Source: Dugong dugon (taxonomy: Eukaryota > Chordata > Mammalia > Sirenia > Dugongidae). From it: a DNA stretch of 64,000 bases. The stretch covers positions 60,521,128 to 60,585,127 of the forward strand of contig CM057481.1 in the NCBI GenBank assembly GCA_030035585.1, given 5' to 3'. How positions within the stretch are numbered: position 1 is the first letter of the stretch; each line of letters opens with the position of its first letter. A program made the position numbers and the translations under genes. Below the pieces are notes generated by a model, which worked only from the letters and a program-made list of their open reading frames with translations, was not told where the DNA came from and did no database searches. Of this stretch, positions 45,381 through 56,989 are shown one piece after another.

Positions 45381-46275
45381 AGACCCAAGCAGGAGTCGGG
45401 GCAGCAGACATAGAGCACTGGCTCGAGCGCAGCCCAATTGGAGGCACCCATGCTAGGGAGTCTCCTCCACTGTATGAGGCTTGAAGGGCAGTGCCTGCAC
45501 TCTACCTGGCCACATCTGTCTACCATCTTTATCCAGAAATAAGGCCACACTCAGGCAAGCCCCATGCTGCGTGCAGAACTAGGCCATGGAGCATCCGTGA
45601 CAGCTAGGTGCTTCCCATATCCTCTAGCCACGCTCCTGTCACTTACTAACTGCTGACACCGGGCCATTTACTTGAGTGGCATTAATGACTAACTGGAGGG
45701 AAAGCTGTGTGCACCCTCTGCAGCCCTCACATTGGCGTTTTCCCGGCTCTGTGATGGGGCGGAGGAGAACCTGAAGGGACACCCACCAGGAGCAAGCAGC
45801 CCTTTAGCTCAGCGCCCTGGTGTTGAAGGCAGGCTCAGGACTCCCTTGGAAGCATCCCAGAGCAGATGGGGTCCTTTAGAGGGAAGGGAGTTAGTCTCAT
45901 CTTGGCTGAGACATGGGTCCCTGGAGGTAGGTAACCATGGAGAGGCCTGAAGGGCCGGGTGTGGGGGAGTCTGTCTCCCCTCACTGAGAGGAAGTCCACG
46001 AGCAGCCGGGCACGAGGGAGGCTGTTTCCCTGGAGAGGGAGTCCAGGTGTCTGGGTCACCAGCACTCTCCCTGCTGTGCATGAGATGGCTGAGACAGCCT
46101 GAGACAGCTCTCAAGGAAAGCAGGTTCTCTACAACACTTTTAGGAATTAAAGGTACAGAGAACAAGTGAGAAACAGGATAGCTACATCTTCCCACATGCC
46201 TCTGCTGGGCATCTTCCTTGTCTTTGCTCAGTGCTGGGGGCACTAAAACCTTTCCCAATAGCTATGTTCAATAAC
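45381..46275. other. unassigned sequence
   Basis: No supported gene or named repeat. The 149-residue minus frame at 45809-46258 has no recognisable domain. Confidence 0.4.
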
Positions 46276-47714
46276 CACCGTGTGTCTGCCAGATGGCTTG
46301 CGTGTTGCTGTGATACTGGGTACAGCGCTGGAGGTTCTTACTCATTTATGCCATGAAATTTGAAAGACAGCTACCTGGCCAACCAACTGGAAGAGATATA
46401 TCTTGTGCCATTCCCAAAGAAAGGTGATCCAACATAATGAGGAAATTATCAAACAGTATCATTAATATCACATCCAAGTAAAATTTTGCTGACGATCATT
46501 CAAAAACAGTTGCAGCGGTACATTGATAGTGAACTTTCAGAAATCCAAGCTGGATTCAGGAGAGGACGTGGAATGAGGGTTATCATTGCTGATGTCAGAT
46601 GGATCTTGGCTGAAAGCAGAGAATCTAGAAAGGTGTTTACCTGTGTTTTATTGACTATACAAAGGCATCTGACTGTGTGGATCACGACAAATTATGGATA
46701 ACATTGTGAAAAATGGGAATTCCAGAACACTTAATTGAGCCCATGAGGAACCTGTACATAGACCAAGAGGCGGTCGTTTGAACAGAACAAGGGGATACTG
46801 CATGGTTTAAAGTCAGGAAAAGTGTGCATCAGGGTTGTATCCTTTTACCACTTATTCAATCAGTATGCTGAGCAAAAAATCCGAGAAGCTGGACTGTATG
46901 AAGAAGAACGTGGCATCAGGATTGGTGGAAGACTCATTAACAACCTGTAACACGCAGATGACACAATCTTGCTTGCGGAAAGTAAAGAGGGCTTGAAGCA
47001 CTTACCGGTGAAAATCGAAGATTACAGCCTTCAGTATAGATTGCACCTCAACATAAAGAAAACAAAAATCCTCACAGCTGGACCAGTAAGCAAAATCTTG
47101 ATAAATGGAGAAAATATTGACGTTGTCAAGGATTTCATTTTACTTGGACCTACAATCAACACCCATGGAAACAGCAGTCAAGAAATCAAATGACATATTG
47201 CATTGGTCAAACCTGCTGCAAAAGACCTCTTTAAAATGTTAAAAAGCAAAGACATCACTTGGAAGACTAAGGTGTGCCTAACCCAAGCTGTGATATTTTC
47301 AGTTGCCTCATATGCACAAAAAAGTTGGACAATGAATAAGGAAACACCAAAGAAGAATTGATGCATTTGAATTATGGTGTTGGCGAAGAATACTGAATAT
47401 ACTATGGAATGCCAAAAGAACGAACAAGTCTGTTTTGGAAGAAATACAGCCAGAGTGCTCTTTGGAAGCAAGGATGGCAAGACTTTGTCTCATGTACTTT
47501 GGACATGTTATCAGGAGGGACCAGTCCCTGGAGAAGGATATCATGCTTGGTGAGGTAGAGGGTTAGTGAAAAAGAAGAAGAAGACAGTGGCTGCAATAGG
47601 CTCAAACATAGCAAAGATTGTGAGGATGGTACAGGATCCAGGACTGGGCAGTGTTTCCTTCTGTTGTACACAGGGTCACTATGAGTTGGAACCGACTTGA
47701 TATCACCTGACAAG
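46276..47714 (+). mobile_element. RTE-class LINE, internally deleted, complete 3' end
   Basis: About 60 bp of RTE 5' sequence (46276-46335, 'gtgttgctgtgatactgggt') joins directly to the reverse-transcriptase region near 46360. The 3' terminus, 'gtcactatgagttggaaccg' then 'acttgatatcacctgac', ends near 47714 and matches the shared RTE/AfroSINE tail. The endonuclease domain is missing. Confidence 0.9.
46360..47520 (+). pseudogene. RTE reverse-transcriptase remnant
   Basis: Recognisable RT pieces include 'IQAGFRRGRGMRVIIADVRW' (46537-46596), 'IDYTKASDCVDHDKLW' (about 46650-46697, one frame on) and the catalytic-site region. There the usual Y/HADD reads HADD (cacgcagatgac, 46951-46962) immediately after a stop codon (46948-46950). 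'SKEGLKHLPVKIEDYSLQYR' follows. Multiple frameshifts and stops show it is dead. The family copies RTE RNA and can mobilise SINEs with a matching tail. Confidence 0.85.
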
Positions 47715-48771
47715 AACGCGCCTAATAAGTTGTTCAACAGACATGCTTCCAGGGAAACACACGTTTAATTCTCTAACAGAGAGTGTCTCGGCAGTCCTGA
47801 TGGAGCCCACTCTTTCTAAAACGATTTCCAAAAGCCTCCACCTTTGTGTGCATCAAGTGCAGAGAAAGGCCATTGACGCTTGGGCACATGAGCTCAGACT
47901 CAGCAGTCAGGGGTCTTGTTCTTTGTTGTTCAGGCTCCCCCCAACCAAGTCCCCGTAAGGAAGGAACTATATATTACTCGGATTATAGATATGAAAGTGA
48001 CAGGCAGGCTGAGTGTGTGCTGAGCTGAGCCCTCGTGGCTCTACCATTTGTTTGTCGCTCATTTATAAAATACCAGTATTCACTGATTGTTGTTCCCTCT
48101 TTCAGCCAGAAGTGGGACCCCACAAAACATCTTAGTTATTGACTCACCAAAACTTTCCTTCTGCACCTGAATGGAACCCTTCATCTCCCTCTTCCTTAAG
48201 TAGTGCTGTCAGTACTGGGAGCTGAGACGGGACACCCTGTTTCTCCAGGCCCACCAGACCACACAACTCCAGAGGGTACCACCCACACAGACTCCTCCAG
48301 GCCAAGTGCAATGTCTGCCCAGGGGCCAGCCAGAAGACACAGCCTCCAGGGGCTCATGCCAGGATCACCCCTACTTGTTGGATGCCAACTGTGCACAGGG
48401 CCCGGGGCCAAGGACACACATGGGGCAAGATTCATCTTTGCCCTCAAGTAACATTTATGTGGCTTTGTTCTTGAGAGCATTTGGACTGCAGAAATATTTT
48501 CTTCTAAATCATTAAAAGTCAAAATATTACTTGAGAGCAGAGTTCATTTGCTCTCTAAACACACCAAGTTCTCGATCTCATCTAGAATTGAAAGCCTGGA
48601 TCTGCTTTCTTGGATACCGAGGCTCCCTGGGTTCATGTACCTACCAGGGGTGTGGGGAGCCTCTCTCAATGCTCTGGACAACAGAGCAGAGTTGTCTGAC
48701 CCCAGCCAGGCTTTCCAGCCCCAACCTGAGTCCTGAGGGCTCCAGAAGCTTCTTTATTATCATCTGGAGTA
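47715..48771. other. unassigned sequence
   Basis: No supported gene or named repeat; overlapping short frames on both strands only. Confidence 0.4.
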
Positions 48772-49246
48772 TCTTAGGCTGGGTTCTCTAGAGAAGCAAA
48801 ACCAGTGAAGCGTATATCTCAAGGAAATGGCTCACATGGTTATAGAGACTGGCAAGTCCCAAGTCCGTGGGTTAGGCACCGGGCTGGAGGCTTCTCCTAA
48901 CTCACGTAGCTGCAGGAGGCTGATGAAACCAAGATCGGCAGATAAGATGGCAGCCTGCTGGGTCACAGGCTGTGGAGGCTGACAAATCCCAAGGTCAGCA
49001 GGCAATATGTCAGGCCACTGGCTTGAATCCCAAGAACCAGTGGTCAGATGATGATGAGCTGGATGCCGGATCCAGAGTGAGCAAAAGCTGGTGAGCTTTG
49101 CCAGAATGCCCATATATACTGGATGTGGGCCACACACCTGAGGAAACTCCCCTTGCAACTGATTGATCACATCAGATCACCTCATGAGGGATGACTACAT
49201 CATCACATAACTGCCAACCACTGAGAATCATGGCCTGGCCAAGGTG
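48772..49246 (-). mobile_element. LTR-like element, second family
   Basis: It begins 'ttaggctgggttctctagag' and ends 'ggcctggccaaggtgaca'. Its left edge matches the widespread mammalian LTR end 'gggttctctagagaa(g)caaaacc' and its right edge is an LTR-type TGTCA start on the minus strand. It contains three internal near-repeats of 'ctggcaagtcccaa'/'gctgacaaatcccaag'. No 5-bp duplication could be confirmed. Confidence 0.65.
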
Positions 49247-49249
49247 ACA

Positions 49250-49715
49250 ATACTAAAAAAAAATTATTGTGATAAAACATATATAACATAAAATTTGCCA
49301 TTTTTAAGCGCACCATTCAGTGGCACTAATTATATTCACAATGTTGTGCAACCATCACCACTGTCTATTTCCAAAAGTTTGTCACCACCCCAAACAGAAA
49401 CTCAGTGCCCCTTCAGCAATAATTCCCCTAGCCCTTGGTAACCACTAACAAGCTTTGGTTTCTATGCATTTACCTATTCTAGGAATTTTATATAAGTGGG
49501 ATCATACAATATTTGTCCTTCTGTGACTAATTTATTTCACTCAATGTAATGTTTCAAGATTCACCCATGTTGTAGCATGTTATCAGGACTTCACTTCTCT
49601 TTATGACTGAGTAATATTCCATTGTGTGTATAAACCACATTTTGTTTATCCAGTCATCTGTTGATGGGCACTTGGGCTGTTTCCATCTTTCGGCTCTTGT
49701 GAATAATGCTGCACT
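49250..49715 (-). mobile_element. old L1 LINE, 3' region
   Basis: Reverse-orientation L1M-type sequence: 'acataacataaaatttgcca', 'gttgtgcaaccatcaccact', 'agtgggatcatacaatattt', 'catctgttgatgggcacttg'. Starts with an inverted A-rich tail at 49254-49263. Non-coding. Confidence 0.9.
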
Positions 49716-51664
49716 ATTTTTTCCAATTCATCCTCTTTTGTGAGTCTTTTTTCTTGTTTCTCTACACTTTCCCATCTTTTGTCCTACCGTCTTTTGACAC
49801 TGAAAGATAACCACGGGCCCTGAACCATTTGTCAGGCCCTCAGAAGAAGGTTGACCAGAGATCACTCTCCCTCTGGGAAGCCTCACACCTACAGCCCTGA
49901 GCTCCCCCTGTGGGGACATCACTTCACGAGTGTCTTATACACACTCACCACTTGTTGGTAGATGTTTCTAGGTGTTCACATGTGTCTGTGTGAGCATCCT
50001 GACTTGCACCGTGCTATGTGGCAAAGAGGGAACGGGGCACACAATAGTTACAGCTTCAACTTGCAAATATCTCCTTCCATCCTCACCTCACCTCTCGAAG
50101 CTTCACTGCATGGAAGGGGCTGAGGCCCAGAGCCTGAGAGTGAACTGCAACACACCCCTGAGCCACCCTGCGACCTGCCTCTCTGAGGTTGCACCAGCTG
50201 GCTTACTGGGTGGGTTACAGCATCCTGGGGAAGAATGTGAATCTGAAGGGGCTTAGCTACGATTCCCAGGATTCCTTCTCTAGTTCATCCTTCCAGTTGC
50301 TGTATACAAGGGGCCCCTGGTTCAGGGACCACCCAACAGTGCTTGGTGCTGGCCACATAAAGGAAAACAGGACTGAGAGGCGAAGAGCCACTCCAGGCAA
50401 GGCTTAGAGTGGAGCGAAGGGAGCAACGAGCCTGTCTCACTGATTTTATAGTAGAGACGCCGTGTCCTTAAACTGTGAGCCTCAGTGAGCTCTCTGCTCC
50501 AATCCCAAGCACCTCCACAACTGACTGCCGCAGTATCTGAAATCCCCACCATAAAGACCCCTCCTTACAAACCGAGATGTCCCACCTCCAGGAGTCTTCT
50601 GGGGCAGGGCGGCTCTGTGCCCTGTGAATGAATGAATATTGGCTATTTCTGGACAAACCCAGTCGGGGCACCAGTAGGCAGGCAGGAAAGGGAGCAGCCA
50701 GAGGCAGCAGGAGCTTCTGGATCCCCAGGGTATGAGGGAGAGCAAAGGAGGAAAGGACAGGAAGAGACGGGTACAGAGGACAGAGCTCACTTTCAGGCTC
50801 ACCCACCATTTGAGTCAAGCATTGGACCTCCCCACAGGCCATATGCAGCAGAAGGCTCCACTGGCATTAATGGGACACCAGAGCTGTGACCAGCAGGGTT
50901 TGGGTGACTGGAATGCATCTGGGTGATGAGAACCCTGAGGTTTTGCTCAAGAAGGCACTGTATAGTCATACTGAGGAGGGCTAACAGGAAGAGGTCATTT
51001 TAAAAGCCAAGCATGGCGTCAGAGGGGATATCTCTGGTTCTTTACTCAGACCCTAGCTACACAAGGGGTAAAAGCCAGTTCCTTGAAAATGCTTCAATTC
51101 CCGTCCTTAGGGGACTCTTCCCCAGCTTTCCTGCAGAAGCTAAGAGACTTAGTGACACCTAACACTCTCCCTTGGAAGAGGTCATGTGGATGTCAGGAAG
51201 TATTAAAAGCTGAAAGATTTCTTAGAAGCATATCACCGATTGTGCAATGTGCACACGGCACTCCACTAGCCCGTATGAGTACAAGGGAAGATCCAAATGA
51301 GTCCTGTTTAATGACTTCCTGACAATGCAGTTGCTACAGTCAATTTTTTACATTCTTAGTATTATTGCCACATGCTGTTGTGGACATCATCTGGATATCC
51401 GTTTGCCAAAGAGGCTAAAAGGAAAGGCTTAAGTCAAAGCCATCACTTGTCCATCACACGGAGCATGAAAACTTTACACAAAAGTTTTACTTCTGTCCAA
51501 GAAGCAATACATCCCTCTTCATTCGAGGTGGGAACTGTGCAGGCATTACAGTCTGAAGCAGAAAGGGAGGAGCGTCACCAAGTAAACGATGTCACTAAGA
51601 AGTACACAAGAAAAAAGGGTGTTTTTGGTAAATGCTATGACATATCTAATTTTGCAACAACCAA
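49716..51664. other. unassigned sequence
   Basis: About 2 kb with no supported gene or named repeat. Minus frames at 50322-50842 overlap in two registers and are arbitrary. Confidence 0.4.
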
Positions 51665-51985
51665 AAATATATGTGTGGTTACATATGTATATATGTATGC
51701 ATATATGTGTATACAAAAACAAAACAAAACAAACCCAATGTCATCGAGTTGAATCTGACTCATGGTGACCCTATAGGACAGAGTAGAACTGCCCCATAGG
51801 GTTTCCAAGGAACAGCTGGTGGATTAGAACTACTGACCTTTTGGTTAGCAGCCTGAGCTCTTACCCACTGCACCACCAGGGCTCCATATATGTGCATAGA
51901 TGTATCTATATGTATATGTATATGCATACCTATTCATATATATGTATCTATATGTATATATATATGCATACCTATATATATAATA
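51665..51985. repeat. (TATG/CATA)n microsatellite, interrupted by an AfroSINE
   Basis: AT-rich TATATG/CATATA tract on both sides of the SINE at 51714-51885. The tract directly precedes an afrotherian L1 3' UTR, where such simple repeats are common. Confidence 0.9.
51714..51885 (-). mobile_element. AfroSINE with near-perfect target duplication
   Basis: Reverse copy from 'caaaaacaaaacaaaacaaa' (inverted tail) through 'cccatagggtttccaaggaa' to 'ccaccagggctcc'. Flanking repeats are atatatgtgtata (51701-51713) and atatatgtgcata (51886-51898), 12 of 13 identical. The target is a microsatellite, so duplication length is slightly ambiguous. Confidence 0.94.
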
Positions 51986-52830
51986 AAGCATATAGGGGGC
52001 ACAGTTATGGATACTTCTTGGGCATAACCAAATACCTCATGGGATTGGTTTTCTGGGTTTGAAGTGTCATAGTCTCGTAGGACAACTTGGTCAATTGGCA
52101 TAATATAGTTAATAAAGTTTATGTTCTACATCCTAGCTTGGTGAGTAGTGTCTGGAGTCTTAAAAGCCTGCGAGCGACCATCTAAAATACAACTATTGGT
52201 CTCTACTTTCCCACAGCAAAAGAGAAAGAAGGAAACCAAAAACTCAGAGAAGAAACTACAGGACTAATAGTCTACATGGACCACGGCCTCATCTACCCTG
52301 AGACTAGAAGAACCAGATGGTGCCCGGCTACCACTACCAACTATTGTGATCAGGGCCACAATAGATGGATCCTGATAGAATGGGAGAAAAATGTGGAACA
52401 GAACTCAAATTCTTAAGAAGTCCAGACTTACTGGACTAGCTGCGACTGGAGGACCCCGAGACTATCACCCTGAGATACTCTTTAAACCTTGAACCAAAAC
52501 TATTCCATGAGGTCATCTTTTAGCTAAATAACAAAATGGCTCACAAAATAAGGACTATCATCTGTGAGTGCTGTGCTCCTTTAAAAAAATCATCTATATG
52601 AGACCAAAAGATCAACAACTACTCTAAAGCAAAGATGAGAAGGTAAGGGGTCAGGGAAACTAGATTAATGGAAACAGAACAACTCGAACAGAAATAATGA
52701 GAATGTTGATACATTGAGAAAAATGTAACCAATGTCACTGAACAATTTGTGTAGAAATTGTTAAACGGGAACCTAGTTTGCTGTGTGAACTTTCACCAAA
52801 AATACAATGTTATTTTAAAAAGAGAAGAAG
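51986..52830 (+). mobile_element. L1 3' UTR, afrotherian type
   Basis: Collinear with 41000-42280: 'gcataaccaaatacctcatg', 'gtcttaaaagcctgcgagcg', 'accagatggtgcccggctac', 'tgctgtgtgaactttcacca'. It carries only the 3' UTR, as usual for heavily 5'-truncated inserts. Confidence 0.9.
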
Positions 52831-54320
52831 AAAGGGAAGAGCTTCTCATGAATCAAGACTTTAAAGGGTGATTTCAAGTGTTATAAATGTCAGTATTATG
52901 AGAGCCACTTACTTTCAAATGGGCATGCCACCCACAGGCAAGTACACATGGACGTAGCAATTCTTGATCTGCTATGCTTTGCTTCTCTCTGGTTGTTCTC
53001 GATGGTCAAGGGGCTACAGGGCCAGATCTGTGGGTACATGCGTGGGTATATGTGTGCACGCATGCATACATGTGTGTGTATGTGGGTAACAGAGGTTTGT
53101 CTCTTGACGTGGGGTGTCATGGGCACATCAACAGGATGAAGCCAAGTGCAGCTCTTCCGAGGAGAAGCTGCTCCACCTGGAATGGTTCCTGGAGCAGACT
53201 GGCACAGCTCAGGGGATGCTCAGGGAGCAAGAGTGACCTGCGGAGACCCCTGCCAACCTGAGTACATTGTATTTGGGGGAAAATGGAGGATAAGCAGAAG
53301 GTATTTTCCCAAACTTCAAGGGGAAGAAGAGGCCTCATCTAAAATTCTTTTAGCTAGAGGAGTCACTATTTTGAAATGGACTTCAGAGACAAAAATCCTG
53401 CAGCAGGGATGACTGTGGGGTGGAGGACCTTCAGCCCCTCACAGAACCAGCAGTTCTTTATGAGAACCTGCTGTGCTGCATAGCACTGGGACTAGCACAG
53501 GAATAAAATGCTCCTTCAATGACATGGTCCCTGTCCTTGAGAAGCCAGGAGATCACAGAATGGGTGATGGTCTTAGAGATAGGGATGGCTAAAATGGGCT
53601 TGAGTGGTGGGTATGGTTTAGGTAGGCAGAGGTGGTGGGATCCCCTTGCCAACATTCCTAGACTGTTGATTCTTCCCCCATGGGTGTCCACACCCAGCCC
53701 ATCTTGGGTGTTGGAAGTGTGAACACCTCCCATTCGGCCGTGCTCTGGACGGCTCGAGCTGCGGCTGACTCAAGGAGAAGGCAGGACATTCCGTAAGCCT
53801 CCAGACCCGGCTCCCACTGCCTCAGCGTGGCCCCAGACTGTGGCCGAGCCAGTGTGCTCCACCTCAGGTGCACAGTCTCCTCCCCTCCCAGCCCCACTGC
53901 AGGGACCCGTGGTCAGGGCTGGCATGGGCACTCGACCACTTACAAAACATGGTTGAGATGCAAATATTATTTTTGATCTCAGAAGTGGAGGAGACAGGAC
54001 GACAGCCAAATTTTAAACACAAGCCATCTGGCAAATAACAGCCTTCTAATAATGAACCCTTTCATCCTCATTAGCAAAACCAGATTTTTAGTTAAATAAC
54101 AGGTTTAGATTTAATTCTATCGTAAATGAGTATTTATTACTCTCATAATTTTAAAAAAGGGTCTTCTCCTTAAACCACGTCTATGAATCGTGGCCATACT
54201 CATCTCTGCTTGTCTCAGTTCCCATAGGTGGCATCCTATTCCCATGTAAATTCACTTTTGCATTCGAGGAGGGAGATTAGATAGTACTCTCTAGCTCTTT
54301 TCATGGGATTTCCCCCCCTT
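52831..54320. other. unassigned; TG-rich patch at 53028-53096
   Basis: A degenerate (TG/CA)n tract at 53028-53096 explains the open frames over it. A weak L2-like patch lies at 53455-53545 ('ggtccctgtccttgagaag'). A short frame at 53107-53237 is discussed under rejected items. Confidence 0.4.
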
Positions 54321-54408
54321 ACCAGATTGAAAACTCCTGAAGACAAGAACCATGCCCTTATCTTGCGCTCCCTAGAGTACTCACCATAACATAAGGTTTC
54401 TCGCCCAC

Positions 54409-54411
54409 TCG

Positions 54412-54473
<62 letters not shown>
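54409..54473. repeat. (CT)n(CA)n compound microsatellite
   Basis: A pure CT run to about 54444 then a pure CA run to 54473. It abuts the 3' tail of the minus-strand SINE and probably grew from that tail. Confidence 0.98.
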
Positions 54474-54475
<2 letters not shown>

Positions 54476-54659
54476 ACTGGAGTCCCGCTGACTCACAGTG
54501 ACCCCAGAGTAGAACTGTGCTCCACAGGGTTTTCAATGGCTGGTTTTTTTGGAAGTAGGTCGCTAGGCCTTTCTTCTGAGGTGCCTCTGGATGGGTTCAA
54601 ACCACCAACCTTTGAGTTAGCAGCCGAATGCTTAGCTGTTTGCACCACCCAGGGACTCC
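54474..54659 (-). mobile_element. AfroSINE (long subfamily)
   Basis: Reverse copy: 'ggagtcccgctgactcacag' (shortened tail), 'ggaagtaggtcgctaggcct' (central insert), 'ttagcagccgaatgcttagc' and 'caccacccagggactcc' (head). Confidence 0.93.
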
Positions 54660-54710
54660 AAGTTACCAGGGGCCATCAATAAATGCCTGCTGAACTGAAT
54701 ATAGCAAGAG

Positions 54711-55589
54711 ACAAGGCCGATTTCATGTTTACCTTCTTTTCTTACTACTCCTGTTTTCATTTACTGCCCAGCGGTTTCTCCAACGTCTTTCCCCTACTAC
54801 ACAGAAATTTTTTGCCACTTAACATGTTAAGATTCCAGTTAAGGGGTGTGATTTAATATGCCCCTGAGCCTCCCCACCTTTTCTTATCTGGTGGCTGTTT
54901 CTTCCCAACTCTGAATGTGATTGGCAGAAAAACAACAGCGTGGGAGCCAGCTGCTGGCCCATCTCACAGAGGCGCTTTCAGGACTATCCCATGTCATGAA
55001 AGCAGTAATAATCAGTACTGGGTGAAGTCTGACTCTTAATAAAAGTGAAATCTACCACATAATTTTAGGTCCTAACCAGGCACTCAGCAAGCTCCGAATG
55101 CTGTGGAATCTACCTGCATGGTGCCAGGCAGACACAGCCAAAACCCACTCCACACCCTAAACAGGCATAGATGGTTCACCACATGTCAGAGAAACCACAC
55201 TTTAGTGCTGGTCCCAACCCCTGTGCATAGAGAAGGTTCCAGAATCCAGGGAGACCACAAAGCTAGGGGCACAGATTCGGCAGGTGTTGGTTCCCATCCC
55301 ACATGAGCCCTTGATCTGTGAGGCTGCTCGGGTTCAGGGGAGTGAAGAAGTCCTCCTCCTCACCTCTGAGACTAGTTTTCTCTACATGTGCACATTTTAT
55401 TGTTGATAGTTGGAAACCCAGTTCTTACTTCTTCCCAAGCCCCTGCTGGTGCTTAAATGAATGACCATCTGGCTGATCACTAACCTGTGTTCTTACTGGT
55501 CAAGTGGGGCAGGAGAAAGCAAACTGTCTCAGAGAGAAAGATGTGCTTGGAGTTCAGGACAGCAGCATCACACTTACCAATCTGTGCCT
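54711..55589. other. unassigned sequence
   Basis: No supported gene or named repeat. Confidence 0.4.
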
Positions 55590-55926
55590 ATAACCATGTC
55601 CAGTGAGGGATTATACCACGGTTAAGGGGGACTGCAGACCTAGGTATTGATTAGCAGGTAACCACACCCAACGATGGATTATACCACAGTCAAAGGGCAC
55701 TGCGGACCTAGGTATTGATTAGGAGGTAACCACGCTCAACGATGGATTATATCACAGTTAAGGGGGACTGCAGACCTAGATACTGATTAGGAGGTAACCA
55801 CGCCCAACGATGGATTATACCACAGTCAAAGGGGACTGCAGACCTAGGTATTGATTAGGAGGTAACCACGCCTATCGATGGATTATACCACAGTCAAACG
55901 GGACTGCAGACCTAGGTATTGATTGG
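55590..55926. repeat. 68-bp minisatellite, nearly 5 units
   Basis: Each unit reads about gatggattataccacagtca ... gacctaggtattgattagga ... ggtaaccacgcc. The 'gatgg' landmarks are at 55673, 55741, 55809 and 55877 and the diverged first one at 55605, all exactly 68 bp apart. The last unit is cut at 'ggtattgattggga'. Identity between adjacent units is about 90% by eye. It lies about 85 bp from the splice donor of the candidate exon, on its intron side. Confidence 0.96.
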
Positions 55927-56009
55927 GACGAGGTGCACTCCAGGGCGCCCCCCGAACCCACCCCCTGGCCCAGCCCACCAGAGAATTGGGGGAAAGAGCA
56001 GGGTCCTAC

Positions 56010-56103
56010 CAAAAAGGCCATGAGGTTCTGACTGGCGCCTCTCACTGCTCCGGTTTTGGTCCTTGTGTTTCTTGTTGCCCCTGAGACTCCCAAAGCGCTT
56101 CAT
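56010..56103 (-). CDS. candidate first coding exon, gene unrecognised
   Basis: Minus strand: an ATG at 56103-56101 opens a frame reading MKRFGSLRGNKKHKDQNRSS, then ERRQSEPHGLF, and breaks at 56010 on a good splice donor (TTTTTG|GTAGGA, GT at 56009-56008). The frame is open upstream of the ATG only until a TGA about 60 bp away, so this is the first in-frame Met. The start context is weak (C at -3). The peptide is strongly basic, with a possible 14-3-3 or basophilic-kinase-type motif (RRQSEP). No domain is identifiable. The exon leaves phase 1. No matching next exon was found in the window. It could be chance; confidence rests on the ATG, donor, composition and CpG context. Confidence 0.4.
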
Positions 56104-56480
56104 AAGTAGCTGCGGCTGGGGGTGCAGCAACAGGTGTGCACAGCAGGAGAGGTAGGATCAGTGTCAGCCCCAGGCGGCAGGGGCCCGCGGGGGCGCAGCA
56201 TCAGCTGGGCAGGTGCAGGGCGCCGGGCAGGCGGGTGGGCACAGCTCACCCCAGCCTCTTCGGCGCAGCTTGCCTCTGGTGGCAGCTGGCTGTCCCCAAG
56301 TCCTCCCTGAGGTCCTCCACCTAGCGCAGCAGCGGGTCACGCCCCAGGGCCAACAGCCGCAGTGCACACGGGAGAATCCCGCCGCTCTCTGTCCTGCCAG
56401 CCGGTGTGAGGCCACCAGAGCTGCAGCAGCCCCAGCTGGCTCTGGCCGTGCTCTGAGCTATCAGCCGCTCTTGTCCTTAA
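56030..56480 (-). promoter_or_regulatory. small CpG-rich block, possible promoter
   Basis: This stretch is GC-rich and keeps about 25 CpG dinucleotides in roughly 450 bp ('gggcccgcgggggcgcagc', 'gggcgccgggcaggcggg', 'ctagcgcagcagcgggtca'). The rest of the window is strongly CpG-depleted. Retained CpGs usually mark unmethylated promoters in mammals. Read on the minus strand it lies immediately upstream of the candidate first exon. No TATA box is evident; 'ctacttaagg' at about 56476-56485 (minus) is only weakly TATA-like. Confidence 0.5.
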
Positions 56481-56985
56481 GTAGGCAAAAAGCTGCCGGA
56501 AGCACACTCAGAACTTGCCTGTGGATTTGTTTATGTAGCTAAGGTCAGCCACTCACTGATAAACGCCAGGTTTTTTTTCTCCTGAACATTAAAAAGGAGG
56601 GAAGACTAAATAGGCAAAGGAAGCGCCAGCCCTTCCAAGGGGACTGTCATGTGCAGACCGGCACGATGTCTCTTTAAAAAGACTGTAAAAGGAAACCACC
56701 CTGCACAGACAATTCTTGGCAACAATTGGCTGGGGCACATTCCCATTATGACATGACATCACACAACTATTTTGATTCATGTGTTCCAGGGCTCCACGGG
56801 TCAGAAGATTCTGGTTGCTTCTTGGTGGAGAAGCAGCAAATCTCTGGGTTGGAAATCTCTGGATCTGTTTCAGCTCACGTCTCTGCTCGATAAAAGCAGC
56901 TGATCGTTCTTTAAGGAGGGGACACGGATTCCTCTTGAACTTAATGCAAGTGTCTTCAGCAAATGTGTAACTTGAGCTCTGGACT
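56481..56985. other. unassigned sequence
   Basis: No supported gene or named repeat. Confidence 0.4.
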
Positions 56986-56989
56986 TGCT

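Larger units (their letters stand above)
54325..54710 (+). repeat. L2 LINE 3' end, interrupted by microsatellite plus AfroSINE
   Basis: The left part, 'attgaaaactcctgaagaca' then 'agaaccatgcccttatc', and the right part, 'gccatcaataaatgcctgct' then 'gaactgaat' (54671-54699), are the two halves of the conserved L2 3' terminus. Confidence 0.78.

Noticed and set aside
46486..47193. Active reverse transcriptase
   Set aside because: Recognisable RT blocks lie in different frames with stops between them, including one just before the HADD site, so no functional protein can be made.
53107..53237. Short plus-strand frame (DEAKCSSSEEKLLHLEWFLE...) preceded by an AG
   Set aside because: The peptide looks exon-like, but it ends in a stop after about 43 codons, there is no polypyrimidine tract of quality or downstream support, and it lies on the opposite strand to the only candidate gene. 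Chance cannot be excluded.
55590..55926. CRISPR-like array (regular repeats)
   Set aside because: The genome is mammalian. The whole 68-bp period is conserved, so there are no unique spacers; this is a minisatellite.
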